This document shows, piece by piece, positions 23,812 through 35,400 of a stretch of 64,000 bases of DNA (within the stretch, counting starts at the first letter, position 1; every line of letters starts with the position of its first letter). This DNA comes from Fagopyrum homotropicum (taxonomy: Eukaryota > Streptophyta > Magnoliopsida > Caryophyllales > Polygonaceae), in assembly GCA_033239125.1 (NCBI GenBank), contig BSWB01000005.1:14189447-14253446 (forward strand), in the 5' to 3' direction. A program made the position numbers and the translations under genes. The notes under the pieces are model-generated. The model was given only the letters and a program-made list of their open reading frames with translations. It was not told where the DNA came from and did not search any database.

Positions 23812-24813
23812 TCACACTCTACTTCGAACGGTTTGGTGAAATCCGGAAGTGCAAGAAGAGGTGCATTTGATAGTCTTCTTTAGTTCCGAAATAGCTTTCT
23901 CTTGTGCTTCTTCCCACTCGAACGGTACTTGATTCTTCGTGAGTTGCATGAGAGAGGCTACAATGGTGCTAAAATCCTTCACAAAGCGCCTATAGAACGT
24001 TGTCAATCCATGGAAAGAACGCACATATCCGACAACGGTAGGTGTAAGCCATTCTTGAATGGCTTTGATCTTCTCTTTATCCACCTCAAGTCCTCTTGTG
24101 CTAACTACAAATCCAAGGACAACAACTTCGTTAGTACTAAACTCGCATTTCTTAATAATAGCATATAGAGATTCAGATCTAAGAGTTGCGAGTACTTTCC
24201 TTAAATGTTCTTCATGTTCCTCAATGGATTTGTTATAAATGAGGATGTCATCAAAGTAGACAACCACAAACTTCCCAATAAAATGGCGCTAGACATGATT
24301 CATTAACCTCATAAAAGTACTAGGAGTGTTAGTCAAACCGAAAGGCATAATCAATCACTCATATAATCCGAATTTGGTCTTGAATGTTGTCTTTCATTCA
24401 TCTCCCTCCCTCGTTCGGATTTGATGATATCCACTCTTAAGGTCGATCTTCTAAAACAAAGTTGATCCGCTCAACTCATCCAGCATATCGTCTAATCGAG
24501 GAATGGGATGTCGGTACTTGATAGTGATGTTGTTAATTGCTCGACAATCGACACACATCCTCCAAGTGTTATCCTTCTTGGGTACCAATAGAACTGGAAC
24601 CGCACAAGGACTGAAGTTTTCCCGTACATAACCTTTGTTCAAAAGGTCTTGCACTTGATCTTGTATATCTTGTCTTTCCTGCGGACTCATCCTATAAGCA
24701 GGATGGTTAGGAAGTGATGATCCAGGAATGAAATAAATCTGATACTCAATGCCTCGGAATGGTGGAAGTCTTGCAGGAATCTCATCCGGAAATACGTCTT
24801 TATATTCATCCAA
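23812..24813 (-). pseudogene. E3 reverse transcriptase, broken
   Basis: 24813-24451 carries the N-terminal motifs (LLVPKKDNTWRMCVDCRAI, RLDDMLDELSGSTLF). After a stop and frame breaks, 24267-23812 carries the catalytic MVVYFDDILIYNKS and the connection region RSFHGLTTFYRRFVKDFS. RNase H to the left (23420-23811) is visible only as fragments. Confidence 0.82.
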
Positions 24814-24816
24814 CGC

Positions 24817-25135
24817 CTATAAAATGTTTGAAGGCAAAGCGGCCTTCTCTTCATCACTTAAAGTTAGTAGGCTTTTATATAAGCTCGGTAAAGAAAGATC
24901 TAAAGAAATATAATCATCGAGAAACTCCCTTATAGATGTAAGAAGGGCTTGTTGTTGTCCTAGAGAGGAAAAATTGGATGAGCTACAGGAAGATCGGTCG
25001 ATTTTCCCATGAACATACCGATTTTCGTCAGAAATCGGTCGACTTTTTTGAAGAACTGCCCAAATTTTCTTCTCTAAGAGTTGCTTCTTTGTCCTTATGT
25101 TTGTGTTTCTCCTTCTTATTGTCGAAATGCTCAAC
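24817..25135 (-). pseudogene. E3 protease to reverse-transcriptase linker
   Basis: An open stretch rich in Lys, Ser and Leu with SLPSLYKSLLTLSDEEKAALPS, just upstream of the reverse transcriptase. No catalytic motif is present. It contains two AAATCGGTCGATT-type words (near 24992 and 25031) read as KIDR and KSRPIS. Its right end is cut by S2. Confidence 0.6.
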
Positions 25136-25371
25136 TGTAACACCCCAAATCCACGGGACTTGGGGCGCTACAGGGCTAGGATCTCACAATGGATCCTGAC
25201 TCTAGCTTGACAATAATCTCACTGAATCTTACAACAAGGCACAGACAAATACAAACCAAATACATAAAGCAGTATATAAATATATACATCGTCAATTTAC
25301 AAAACCTGGCCAAGTACAAAACAACCACATCACAATCACGTATATAAAACATCCCATAACCAACGCCCAAC
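25136..25371 (-). repeat. S2: truncated E1-type LTR, left part
   Basis: It starts TGTAACACCCC like the E1 and S3 LTRs and follows the E1 LTR for its first part. There is no primer site to its left, so it is an LTR inserted into E3 rather than the end of E3. E9 interrupts it at 25371; it resumes at 27052. Confidence 0.8.
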
Positions 25372-26016
25372 TGAAACGCCCCTGGATGGCGATGTCATCC
25401 ATACCTCCGGCATGATACGCTCTTTGCTAGCGACGGAAGATTTGTCCCGCATATTTATTTCCATCATATTTTATCTATTTATTTTCTTAGATATTTAAAT
25501 AATTAAAGGGATATTCTTGTGGATACTTCCCTTTAAGAGGAAGATTTGACTTGGAATCATTCATAGAATATTCCAATCAAATCCCTTAAATTAAGCCTAG
25601 AATCTCTCAATTATGTCTTAAGGATTTCCATCTTTTCCACCACCCTCCACTATATAATGGATGGTTGGCTTCATTGTAAAAGCATGTTCATTACTAATCA
25701 AGTATAATTGAGAAGCATTTCCTCATCTTTGGTTATTGGGCATCACATCTTCCTCTCTTTTAAAGTTCTTGCTTTGGATCTTTGATCCAAGTCTCCAACT
25801 CGAGGATCCTTCAAGGATCACTAGTTCGCTCCACTTGAAGGATTGTTCAATCTTTTTAGATCGAATCAATCATACGCTTCCGCAACATCATCTCTCAAGC
25901 TTCCACAAACTCATTTTCTACATCAAATCCATCCGCACATAACAAAACGGAGTAGTTGAAGTTCAAGCTCGATCTAGATCCGGAGTTTGTCCTTGAACGC
26001 ATCCAAGGACGCATCA
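25372..26016 (+). repeat. E9 complete LTR, plus orientation
   Basis: 645 bp with TG...CA ends. The last part (GATCTAGATCCGGAG...) matches the corresponding end of the E5 LTR read in reverse, showing it is the same broader family. Its first 270 bp pair with 26017-26284 as an inverted repeat. Confidence 0.82.
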
Positions 26017-26284
26017 GGAGGGTAGTGGCAAAGATGGAAATCCTTAAGTCACAATTGAGAGATTCTAGGCTTAATTTAAGGGATTTGATTGGAATATTCT
26101 ATAAAGTCAAATCTTCCTCTTAAAGGGAAATATCCACAAGAATATCCCTTTAATTATTTAAATATCTAAAATATTAAATAGATAAAATATGATGGAAATA
26201 AATATGCACGACAAATCTTTCGTCGCTAGCAAAGAGCGTATCATGCCGGAGGTACGGATGGCATCGCCATCCAGGGGCGTATCA
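26017..26284 (-). repeat. E9 inverted partial LTR
   Basis: Reverse complement of roughly the first 270 bp of the adjacent LTR. It joins a polypurine tract (minus AAGAGGAGGAGAA, 26285-26297) at its right end, so it is the true 3' LTR start of the minus-strand element. The distal part is missing. Confidence 0.82.
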
Positions 26285-27051
26285 TTCTCCTCCTCTTGGC
26301 TGTGAAACGTCTCCGTTACACCGTGGTTGGATGGTGCATGCCGTAGGAATCTGGAGGCTTGGACTTGTAGTCCATCATGGTGCAAAGGATTGAATGCCGG
26401 TACTTATCGGTGATTTTGTTAACGGCATGGACAACTACACACTTCCTCCAATACTCATCCGGGCCATGTCGAGGTAGACTATCGGACATAATAAGAACAA
26501 ACCCTTGATCAGGAGGCTTGAACTTGTATTTGCTTAGAAATGTAGCATAGTTTAACTATTCGTACATGCCGTTGAAGTTGAACTCCAGTTGCATGTTGAC
26601 TAGATCAAAAGGAATGTCGGAAGGTAAATTATTGGGCACGATAAAGACAAACCTCGAATCGGGCGGCTCAAATTTATATTATTTCAATATCATGGCACCG
26701 TTTTTGAAATTGATGGCGTCATCTTTCATGATCGTGTCGACATTGTCGAAGATTACTTCTTCTTTGTCGGTGATGACTTCAAGATTGTCCTCTTCAAAAG
26801 ACTCATCATACAATGGGTTGACAAGGTAAAGTGGAAGTACCAGGGCGGAATTTTCAATGATATATAACGGATTTTGAACTTAAGTTGGAAGTACTTGGGA
26901 AACATGGACATGGTGTTGGCCCCTTTCCATATCCGTTTGGTGTTGTAAGGACTCCGTCAAAGCCCGCATTTGTTCCTTAATCTCTTCTATGTCACGCCTT
27001 ATAATGGTGTTTTCCTCGGATAACGAACGGATAGCCTCGGATAACGAATGC
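26285..27051 (-). pseudogene. E9 internal remnant: polyprotein end and scattered gag/pol pieces
   Basis: 26385-26285 reads TETFHSQEEENDTPLDG, open across the polypurine tract into the LTR, like E5. A short reverse-transcriptase-like piece and a gag N-terminal coiled-coil segment (DIEEIKEQMRALTESLQHQ, near 26930-26990) follow. Most of gag-pol is deleted. Confidence 0.65.
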
Positions 27052-27485
27052 CCAACCTAGTGTACAGGAGCCCTCGGTCAATAACCCTTCCAGCTCACTC
27101 TACAGCTTTCCTAACCTGCAGCTCATCTACAACACGGTATAAACCGTTAACTAACAGAACATAGATAAGAATGAAAGTAATAACACATACAAACACATCA
27201 ACACATCACAATATGAGATGTCACACACATAACTGTTTATTACCTTCAATTACGTTATTCTATTACTAATTCAACTTCTCTTGCGGAACGAGAATCTCCC
27301 GAAACTTGCCTCTACTTCCATTTGCCGACAGGAATAGATCAGTCTATCCGTTACCTGTGGGCCTAGGTTGCAAGAGCACCCCCCAGTGACCTATAGAACT
27401 AGGCAAGTGATCATGACCCGTTATAATGCACTTGGGTCATTTAAATAATCATATGTGGTCATCCTAGTCCAGTTTATATTTGTCA
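27052..27485 (-). repeat. S2: truncated E1-type LTR, right part
   Basis: It continues the LTR after E9. It matches the E1 LTR at about 19440-19830 in order (CTAACCTGC..., GCAAGTGATCATGACCCGTTATA). It ends abruptly near 27485, and the rest of the LTR is missing. Confidence 0.7.
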
Positions 27486-27912
27486 AAAGATAAAAGATCA
27501 TGGTCGGATCTTTGCAGAAACTCGTCTCATTGAGGAAAATTGGACTGCAAGATCGATAGAAGAATCCTACAGGAAAATCGGTCGATTTTTTCTGGAAAAT
27601 CGGTCGATTTTTCCTCTTTGAGACTCATCCTTGCTCTTATTCTTCTTCTTCGTTTGGTGGATCTTCTTGGTCGTGGCTTAGCTCTTCTATAACAGTCAGT
27701 AACATCACCAAGGAACTCTTGAGAGTGAGGAGAGTTTCCTTGAGCGTACATGTCATGAGCATGTCCGCAACTTCTTCTTGAATCGCCTTTGCTCTTGACC
27801 TTGTGATCTCTTCATCCATGATTGAATCCGAAGAAGGTGAAGGGGTTGCTGGTTTATCCTTCAATGTCTTAGCCTTTGAGCGTGTAACTGGTCATTGTAT
27901 TGGAGATGGTCT
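27486..27912 (-). pseudogene. E11: fragment of a CRM-like polyprotein C-terminus
   Basis: 27864-27637 (DKPATPSPSSDSIMDEEITRSRAKAIQEE) is a close relative of the E3 end at 21868-22100. Homology to E3 stops near 27912. Between 27571 and 27613 are two tandem copies of GGAAAATCGGTCGATTTTT. It is a second, separate element, since E3 has its own copy of this end. Confidence 0.75.
27571..27613. repeat. Two tandem AAAATCGGTCGATTTT units
   Basis: Imperfect palindromes 22 bp apart, starting at 27571 and 27593, in the E11 3' region. They are the same word class as in E3 and S1. Confidence 0.9.
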
Positions 27913-28380
27913 CCATCACAATGGATTTCCATGAAGACAATGTTATAAAACAACACTAGCAAAGGGAGAAGAGTGAGTGAGAATGACTTGGATAGACTCA
28001 AGTGTCCACCATGACCCCTCACTCAGCACAAGACTTAAGTTACCGACACCAACGGTCCATATAAGAAGAGAAACCGCAAGCGGTTGGAAAATTAAGGTCA
28101 AAGGATTCTCGAAGACGCATCTACAAGCTATCGGGAAAGATTTGATAAGTTGTAGATGACATATGAATAATACAGCTGGACTCGAGTAAAGTGATCTTAG
28201 AGAGAGAGAAGTGTAGATTGTGGAAGGAGCTAAAAGTGTATAAACGGATAACCTAGAAGATATAACTTTTCACCAATATATCCAAATCGAAGGAAATAGA
28301 AGAAAGGTAAGTCTAAGATCTTCTAGAAGATCAACTATAGACTAACTAGTAACAACTGAGAATTTACACGTGTGAGTGAC
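27913..28380. other. Unassigned old repeat-like DNA, left of S5
   Basis: No ORF with a recognisable product. The sequence continues at 30051 once S5 is removed. It may be an old retroelement leader or non-coding element, but I could not tie it to any LTR. Confidence 0.4.
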
Positions 28381-30050
28381 TGTTAGCATGAAATATTGCG
28401 ATATTCTAGGAACTTATTCTAGTTTTTTTTCATTCATTATTGTGTTCATGAATGGGGCATTGAAGCATTTGTTAACTTGTTCACCTATATTTTCGATATG
28501 GAGGTCTACATTAGTTTGTGATTGATTATAGGTGAATAAGAGCTTAAACCGGACAATTTGAGAGAGAAAAGAGAGGATTCAATCATACCCAAGGATTAGG
28601 ATCACATCAAGGAAGCTAAAGAAGGATCTAAGATGGAGAATGTCACGACACAAAGGAAACCACAAGCAATCTACACTTCCACGCCCTAAATTACGGTCGT
28701 AGAAGAGTCCACGCTCTAAACCACGGCCGTGGATCTTGGTATCATGAGCGTGGAGCATTCCAATAAGTTACACTACCTAAAGTACGGTCGTGGAAGATGA
28801 GAGACACCGTAATCCAATTCCACGCCCTAAACCACAATCGTGGAACATCAAGAGACCGTGATTTAGGCAATCCTTTGACGAATCATTTATTGCCACATCA
28901 TCTACGTATTTGGGCTGGAAGATATCTCTTACTCTACGGATAAAAAGGCGGGAGAAGGGAGTTTTCAGCAACCTCGCTTTGGGAGAGTTAGCCTTAGGGT
29001 TTTCGAGAGAAACTTTGCGGAAGTGCCGGCAGTTTGGATTCCCGAAGATTGTGTATGGCGGAAGTTGCACCCTTTTCTTAGGTTTTGATATTGAAGACGG
29101 ATTGACATCCCGTTCTTCGTGTTTGCCTAAGATCATTGTGAGGTTTTGTGTTATATTCTGAATCGATTGAGTATTCCATTCGGTGTTTGGATTTGAGATT
29201 GACTTTGAGTTATATTTGAGTTTTCGAGGGTTTTCATCTTTCATTCTTCTTAAATTGAATTTTGATATCATGACAATGATTGTCGGCTAAAACCCTTTAG
29301 CAATTCTAAGGTGAAGGGTTGATAGTTGTGGCTTAGATGATGATAGATCGATCGTAAATTGATTGGACCCTGAGAGTTAGAGAGATCTCGTTGACGAACC
29401 CAAATCACGGCTTGTTCTTGAAGTTCCACGGCCGTGGTTCTCAAGATCTGACCGTGATTTACCCTAGTTTACGAACCTTGCTTTTACTTTGATCCAAGTT
29501 TAAAGATTAGCTTTAATCTAGTCTTGGCTTATCCTTTTCTAGGTAGTAGTGAGACTCATCACCCTCTATTTCGATTTCGAGTGTCACAACCTTAATCGTT
29601 TTAGTTAGTTTCGATCCTTGGGTTACAAGTTTGGGTATTTGAAGATTAATTCTTATCCATAGATCCTTTCTATACTGAAGCCTCAACAACCTTTATAGAG
29701 AGTGTCTTTAGATAAGTCATATAAAGTCTTGGAACTTCATCGTACATTGCTTTACTTTAGCATATCTTTGCAACTCTTAACTCTGTCCTTAGTTATTTAG
29801 TATATCTTGAATCGATTGCCACAATTAGATACCTTGGATCTTTAGAATTGCTGTTTTCCCAATATTTGCAAAGCTTATAACATTTACTTGCTTGACTAAT
29901 TGTGAACTGAATTTGTTCCCCCCAAATCCCTGAGTTCGATACTCTGGAATTCTTGCTTTACTACGCCGATCCGTACACTGCGGGTTCGCTTGCTTTGATT
30001 CTAGTTTTATAAATTTAAAGCTTATTTGCACGCTCGCTTAGTGGCGAACA
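28381..30050 (+). mobile_element. S5: solo LTR, Athila-type
   Basis: 1670 bp, TGTTAGCATG...GTGGCGAACA, with perfect target duplication GTGAC (28376-28380 and 30051-30055). The right end (CCGTACACTGCGGGTTCGCT, then TTATAAATTTAAAGCTT) matches the E2 LTR end. A TATA-like ATAAAAA is at 28940-28946. Upstream of it, 28660-28870 holds a cluster of CCACGGCCGTGG-type words, one perfect at 28721-28732. Another perfect copy is at 29426-29437. All ORFs within are incidental. Confidence 0.93.
28660..28870. repeat. Cluster of CCACGGCCGTGG-type palindromes in S5
   Basis: Perfect at 28721-28732. Degenerate copies include 28691-28702 (TTACGGTCGTAG), 28782-28793 (GTACGGTCGTGG) and about 28831-28845, alternating with CCACGCCCTAAA. 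They end about 70 bp before the TATA-like box. Confidence 0.9.
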
Positions 30051-31281
30051 GTGACTAGTGATGATTGGTTGGTAGATAAGGAGAATGACAACGGATCTAT
30101 AAAATAATTTGATCGATATATGAAGGATCTCTACAAGAGATCAACGACAAAAATTGTGAAATTAATCGATGCAAATACAAGTACCCTTGATAGTAACATG
30201 AAATGAGTGCAAGCGAGTAACTCTACTTATGAATTTGAGGATAAGATTTTGACGGCCAGAAATGACCCCCTTAGGTCATTAATGAGATAAAGAAAATTGT
30301 TGTGACTTGTGAGCAGTTGCTTACCTACTGGCTAAGAAAAGGGTACAATTCAAAGTTAGTACGGATGAATTGTATAAGAAGACCTACAGAATTAAGAAGA
30401 AGCAGATAATTTTGATCATGTCCTACGTCAAGATAGAAGGTGTTTAACATGCCACATAAATGGGACTGATGGTGCTCTCACGAGCGAGAGTTGGGTCAAC
30501 CTTCCAAACTCACTGAGGAAACTTGTGTGACTAAGGGTGTGACATGGTATAACTAGAATTATAGCGGCGGGGCAAGCGTAGAGATTATGACATTAACACA
30601 TGGGTGAGAAGACTTGTCCAGTGCTTAGGTAATTATAGTTAGAGTATACATCTCGGTTAGAACATACGTGAGATAGAATGTTGTCGGGCTGAGGAAGGTT
30701 GGTATATGGACCTTGTGTCACCTTGACAAGATAAGTACAGAAAAGTGTTGATATAAGAGTTTACTGAGAGATGGTGGTACTCCGATGTAGAATCAAGCCA
30801 ATTATGATAAACTTGTCATAGGTAGACTGAGGAATAGTTTTGGAACCACATACAAATAGTGTACCGTGGAGTCATTTTCCGATTGATGGGAGAAGGATTA
30901 ATGAAAGTAACAAAAATTATCCACGTGGTCCGTAAATGTTGTACGAGAAAGCTCAAAGGAATTTAACCATCATACTTAGTATAAGGACTTATAAGATGGC
31001 AAAGCGACAGAACTATACTTGTAACCCAGTAAACTATGGGTCGAGAAATCGGATCTTAGGAGAAGAGCATGTACTTCTAAGGACTATTACTCCAATAGCC
31101 CTAGATGTGTTGGAGTAAAATAATATTACTAGCTAGGTGGGTATATTCATTATGGCCAAATCATAACTTCATATTGACAAATTAACAAGTAAAGAGAGAA
31201 CACCGGTGGTAGTTGTTGATGTATTACTAGGTGGGTGTATTCATTATGGCCAAATTAACAAGTAAAATAATATTACTACTT
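30051..31281. other. Unassigned old DNA, right of S5
   Basis: No recognisable gene. 31110-31270 contains a partial duplication: ACTAGGTGGGTRTATTCATTATGGCC occurs twice and TAAAATAATATTACTA occurs twice, so the left end of E8 is rearranged here. Confidence 0.45.
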
Positions 31282-31326
31282 GTCTTGGCATAGCCAAGAC
31301 AAGTAGGTTGGATTGGTGGTAGTTGT

Positions 31327-31450
31327 TGATAGTTTATGTAAATATATGTAATATAGGGTGCCCTTATGTAATTATGTAAACTCCGCTTGTTATTAATATG
31401 AGCCGTCTGATGACGGAAACCCTAAGGAGGAATTCATATTCATTCTCACA
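31327..31450 (+). repeat. E7 5' LTR
   Basis: 124 bp, TGATAGTTTATG...ATTCTCACA. The 3' copy at 35975-36089 lacks a few bases near the start (a short ATATGTA stretch) and has several substitutions. Confidence 0.92.
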
Positions 31451-31560
31451 TGGTATCAGACTTCTCGTTCCTCTAATTCTCTTCCGCTATTTTCCCAAAC
31501 CCTAAGGCCGGTTTCACCACCGCCGATCGATCTTGTTTTCCCCTTCTCGACGTTCCTCGA

Positions 31561-32497
31561 TGGCTGCAAAACGGAAACCTTCCTTCTATTCCGCCCTCGG
31601 AATCTCCGACATCAAGAATAACATTGCCCTCATCCTTGACCATGACACCCCATATGCTTCTTGGGTTGCTCTTTTTCGTGTCACTGCGAAGGCACACAAC
31701 GTTCTCGATCATATTGACGCCAAGGTTCCTAAACTGACGGATATTGACGATTCGTTATGGCTACAAGTTGACGTTGCAGTTCTTCAATGGATCTACAGTA
31801 CGGTCTCAAGGGATATTCTGTTGTAAATTCTTGACTTTGACAATACCGCACTCCATGCAAGGAATCGAGTCAAAGATATTTTTCAAGATAACAAAAATAC
31901 TCGTGCAGTCTATCTCGAACATGAGTTCTAGAATTGTAAGTTATCCGGATTTGCTTCGATTAACGCTTATTGTCTTCAACTCAAGTCTCTGGCCAATAAA
32001 CTCAAAGGGGTCGGCTCACCGGTTCCTGAAACCCGACTTGTTCTTCAACTTCTTTCGGGTTTAACTTCTGAGTATAATGTTGTGGCGAGCTTTATTCAAC
32101 AATCCGACCCGAATCTGAGTTTTACAAAAGCTCGATCTCAATTACAGCTTGAAGAAACTCGAATGGCATCACAAACTGCTTCCGGCTCCTCGCAAACTGC
32201 GTTACACACCGATGCCCGGTCTTCTTCGTCCGGCTCTTCTTCGCAGCCCAACCCCGGCACCTCCACTGCCTCACCGGATTCCTCGTCCAACCGGCGTGGT
32301 CGTGGCCGGAAAGGTCGACAACAACAGGCTGGAGGCGGCAACAGTGGAACGACTGGAGGCGACGCACAACAAGTTGGAGGCGGCGCAAGGCAGTCCATCC
32401 GCTACAATTGGAGACCCCAGGGCTGGTATCCTTTTCCCCAGCCCACCAGCCCAGTTTCAGATAGACTTCCCCGACAATTATTTTTAGAGTTTAGATC
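31561..32497 (+). pseudogene. E7 gag, with stops, cut by S3
   Basis: From ATG at 31561 the frame encodes a copia-type Gag: SDIKNNIALILDHDTPYASWVALF near the start. After in-frame stops at 31824-31826 and 31927-31929 it continues with LKSLANKLKGVGSPVPETRLVLQLLSGL and YNVVASFIQQSDPNLSF. It ends in a Ser/Gly/Arg-rich tail (RRGRGRKGRQQQAGGGN). S3 interrupts it at 32497. No CCHC knuckle is left. Confidence 0.82.
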
Positions 32498-35400
32498 TGT
32501 AACACCCCGAATTCTCAGAACTCGGGACATTACTGGTAAGGACCTCACAATGGCTCCCGACCTCAATTTGACAACAATATTACTAGGATCTTGCAACAAG
32601 ACACAAATGAGAAAAAACTGAATTTCATGAAATAGTATTTTTAAAGGAATAAATGCAACAAGGTCTAGCATCCTATAGCTCTTAAACAAAGGAAAAAGAC
32701 CAACTGTCTTAACAAAAGGAAAGAACGACAAGATAACAACCCAAACCCCCACTCTAAGGAGTACGAAGACCCGGCTGACCACTACTTCCGGATCGCTCAG
32801 CTGATGTTCTAACCTGGGGCAAATCTAAAAACACAACAAAACAACCATTAGCTAGTTATCTAAACATTAAGAGAATAATAATAGCACACACACATAAAAT
32901 AATAAACACTCATCATGCTTTCAAACAATCTATTTATTATCTTTATTTAGGTCGTTCACTCTTACTAATGATACTTATATTGTGACACGAGGGATTCCCA
33001 AACCTCGCCTCCGCCCCCGTGTACCCATCAGGAGTGGATTCGATGCATCTCACCGTGTACATGTATGGTCTGGGTATAGAGAACCTCCCAGTCTCCTGGC
33101 AGAGCTGGGCAGTGATGTCACGGCCCGTTATACATACACTTGGGCCTTAACACATAATAACGACGGTCGTCCTAACAAGTTGTTATTATAACACACATGG
33201 TACACACACCACTATTATCACTCAACTAATATCCAGAAACCAGCTAAGTAAGTCGCAAGGACTTACCTGAATCGAATTTCAACTCTCGAAATCTCAACTC
33301 GGTCTACATCCGTAGAAACGCAACCGCCTGTTAATAAAGGCACGTATATCAATAATGTATCCCACTATCTTAGAAGTTTCCAACTTATAAGATACTTAAA
33401 TCGATCAAGAGAAATTACTAAAAATACCCTCATAAGGATGAATGACCATTTTACCCCTGGTACCGAAACTCTAGAAATTTCCATAACAAAATTCCAAACT
33501 CTCCTTTGAAACCTAAATCCACAATCTAACTCTCAAGAGGAAGTTTACTAATGATTTAGAAAAGTTAACTACGTTCTTGACTTTCATAAAAAGTCGTTAA
33601 GGTCCGACTTTAGCTTCAGATACGAGGCTTGAATAAAATATAAAAATTCCAAATAAAAAGCTCTCAATATCCTATGATATGCACTCTACTCACTAGGATA
33701 AAGAGATTCCAAAATAGATCAAAGACTTATCCTACACAAAAATTCCAAGTTGGCTACTCAACACAAAATCTCACATACTTAGCCAAATATCCACTATAGT
33801 AAAACTGCCCAACTTCTCTACTTTGGGATATCCTAACTCTAGATCCGACCATTGGATCGACCCCGACTTTTGATACATCAAAGTATGCATATCCATCTAC
33901 AATCTATCAAATATTGAACGGTGAATTATCATCTTAAGGTATCAAATATTAAGCTCAAAATGGACTGGTTAAGTAGTTTTGAAAATCGACATAACTAAGG
34001 TTTGCAAGTGAGGTAGGGTTCGAATCTCACCAGTACAGGATCTGCAATGAAACTTTCCCACACGATGGAGTTCGAGTCTTCCCAACTTCAACTAGTTGTC
34101 CCAAATCCGTCATGGAAGAGATCTCATATTCGACCCCTACGAGCGTCGTAACCACTACTCCAGGCTCGAGTTTATTGCGGGTCATCGATTGAAGGAGTCT
34201 GGCTCGGCTTCTGGCTCGTGTGTTGAACACAGTGACGCAAAAGACTCTCACCTCAACCTTGTGAACGTCCTGCGTGAACTTAATCACCTTCTTTTCTTTT
34301 ATGTGTCAACAGAAAATACTGGTCAAGGAAATCTGCTTACCAGGCGGTCTGCAGTCGGCTGGGGAGAAGGTCTGCTTCAATCGTTGTTAGTGTGTGTGTG
34401 GAGGACAGTGGCAGTAGATAGATGTGTGTTGGTACGTGATATCGATGCTGCAGACTAGGATGAAGAACCGATCTACTTCATGGAAGGTTGCTGTTTGCAA
34501 AAGCCGACGGTCATTGTTGTCGACCATTGGAGCACGACGAAGTTGTCTAGCACACCAGGCGAGACGGGTCTGCTTGTTGATGCCGATGTGACGCAGAGAG
34601 GACTGTTGTCGGCTTGTCTCGCTGGGGTAGGTTGGCGTGCGAAAACGCAAGGACGGTGATGCTCCCAGGCTACTGCGCACCATGGATACTATTGAGATTT
34701 TAGATGTGTAAAAGCGGAATTTCAGGAAACGATTTCCTAAACATCTAAACATGGATCGCATGCATAATAGATTAGATCAGGGGAAAAGGAATACCTTTTG
34801 ATGCGTGTTCGATAACTCCTTCAAGGATATGTAGAGTCCCAAGTGTTACTCCTCTAGTTGGTCCACCCGAGATTGAACAAGAATCGCCTTAACCTTCGAT
34901 TGCTAGAACAAAAGATGAAGCTTTTGAGAGAGAGGGATCGAAGAGGAAGAACGCCGCTTCTTACGTGAATACACGGCTGAATCATCCTACGTATCAATCG
35001 ATCGATCAAATATATCAAATTAGGGTTGGCCTTTTTAACTATTAAAAAGCCCGTCCTTAAAATATAAGATATATATATTTTAGTAATTAATAAATAAATA
35101 ACCCTTTATCTATTATTAATTACCAACTCCATAATATATTTTGTACTCCTACAAAATATATCCTTTTCCACCATATACTCCTATATGGTAATTCTCTCAT
35201 TAATTGATTCAGTTCACATGCTCGTTATGGTGTGACCTCGTAGGACCCGATAACACTAGCAATACATTTTATCATATAAATGTACCGATCATGGTTAGCT
35301 TCTAGCAAAACGTCATGACCCCTAATATTATCGGATTATATATCCCTATATTTAATGTCCTATCTCATCATCAGTAATTGCACCTTGGATAAAGGACATA

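Larger units (their letters stand above)
21868..25135 (-). mobile_element. E3: decayed CRM-like chromovirus, partial
   Basis: Minus-strand pol fragments in order: protease to reverse-transcriptase linker, reverse transcriptase, RNase H, integrase and the C-terminal end. The reverse transcriptase phrase VDCRAINNITIKYRHPIPRLDDMLDEL is typical of CRM-type chromoviruses. The left end is cut by E1, so the 3' LTR lies outside the window. The right end is cut by S2. Stops and frameshifts are frequent, so this is older than E1 and S2. The DNA contains AAATCGGYCGATTT-type palindromes at 23341-23358 and around 24992-25045. Confidence 0.85.
25372..27051 (-). mobile_element. E9: rearranged CRM-like insertion with fold-back LTR
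   Basis: It is flanked by CCAAC on both sides (25367-25371 and 27052-27056). From the left it holds a complete LTR in plus orientation (25372-26016, TGAAACGCC...GACGCATCA), then 268 bp of the same LTR in reverse orientation (26017-26284). A polypurine tract and minus-strand polyprotein remnants run down to the gag N-terminus. No LTR is present at the right end. The LTR ends resemble those of E5 (TGATGCGCC...GACGCATCA). Confidence 0.75.

Noticed and set aside
28777..29271. 164-codon minus ORF in S5
   Set aside because: Lies wholly within a non-coding solo LTR and has no recognisable domain.
31277..31305. Perfect 13-bp hairpin TACTTGTCTTGGC/GCCAAGACAAGTA with a 3-base loop
   Set aside because: It coincides with the E8 gag codons for YLSWLCQDK, which fit the copia Gag pattern, so coding explains most of it. 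Not listed as a terminator or element end.
32082..32621. 179-codon ORF as a separate gene
   Set aside because: Its first part is the E7 gag frame and its last part reads into solo LTR S3.
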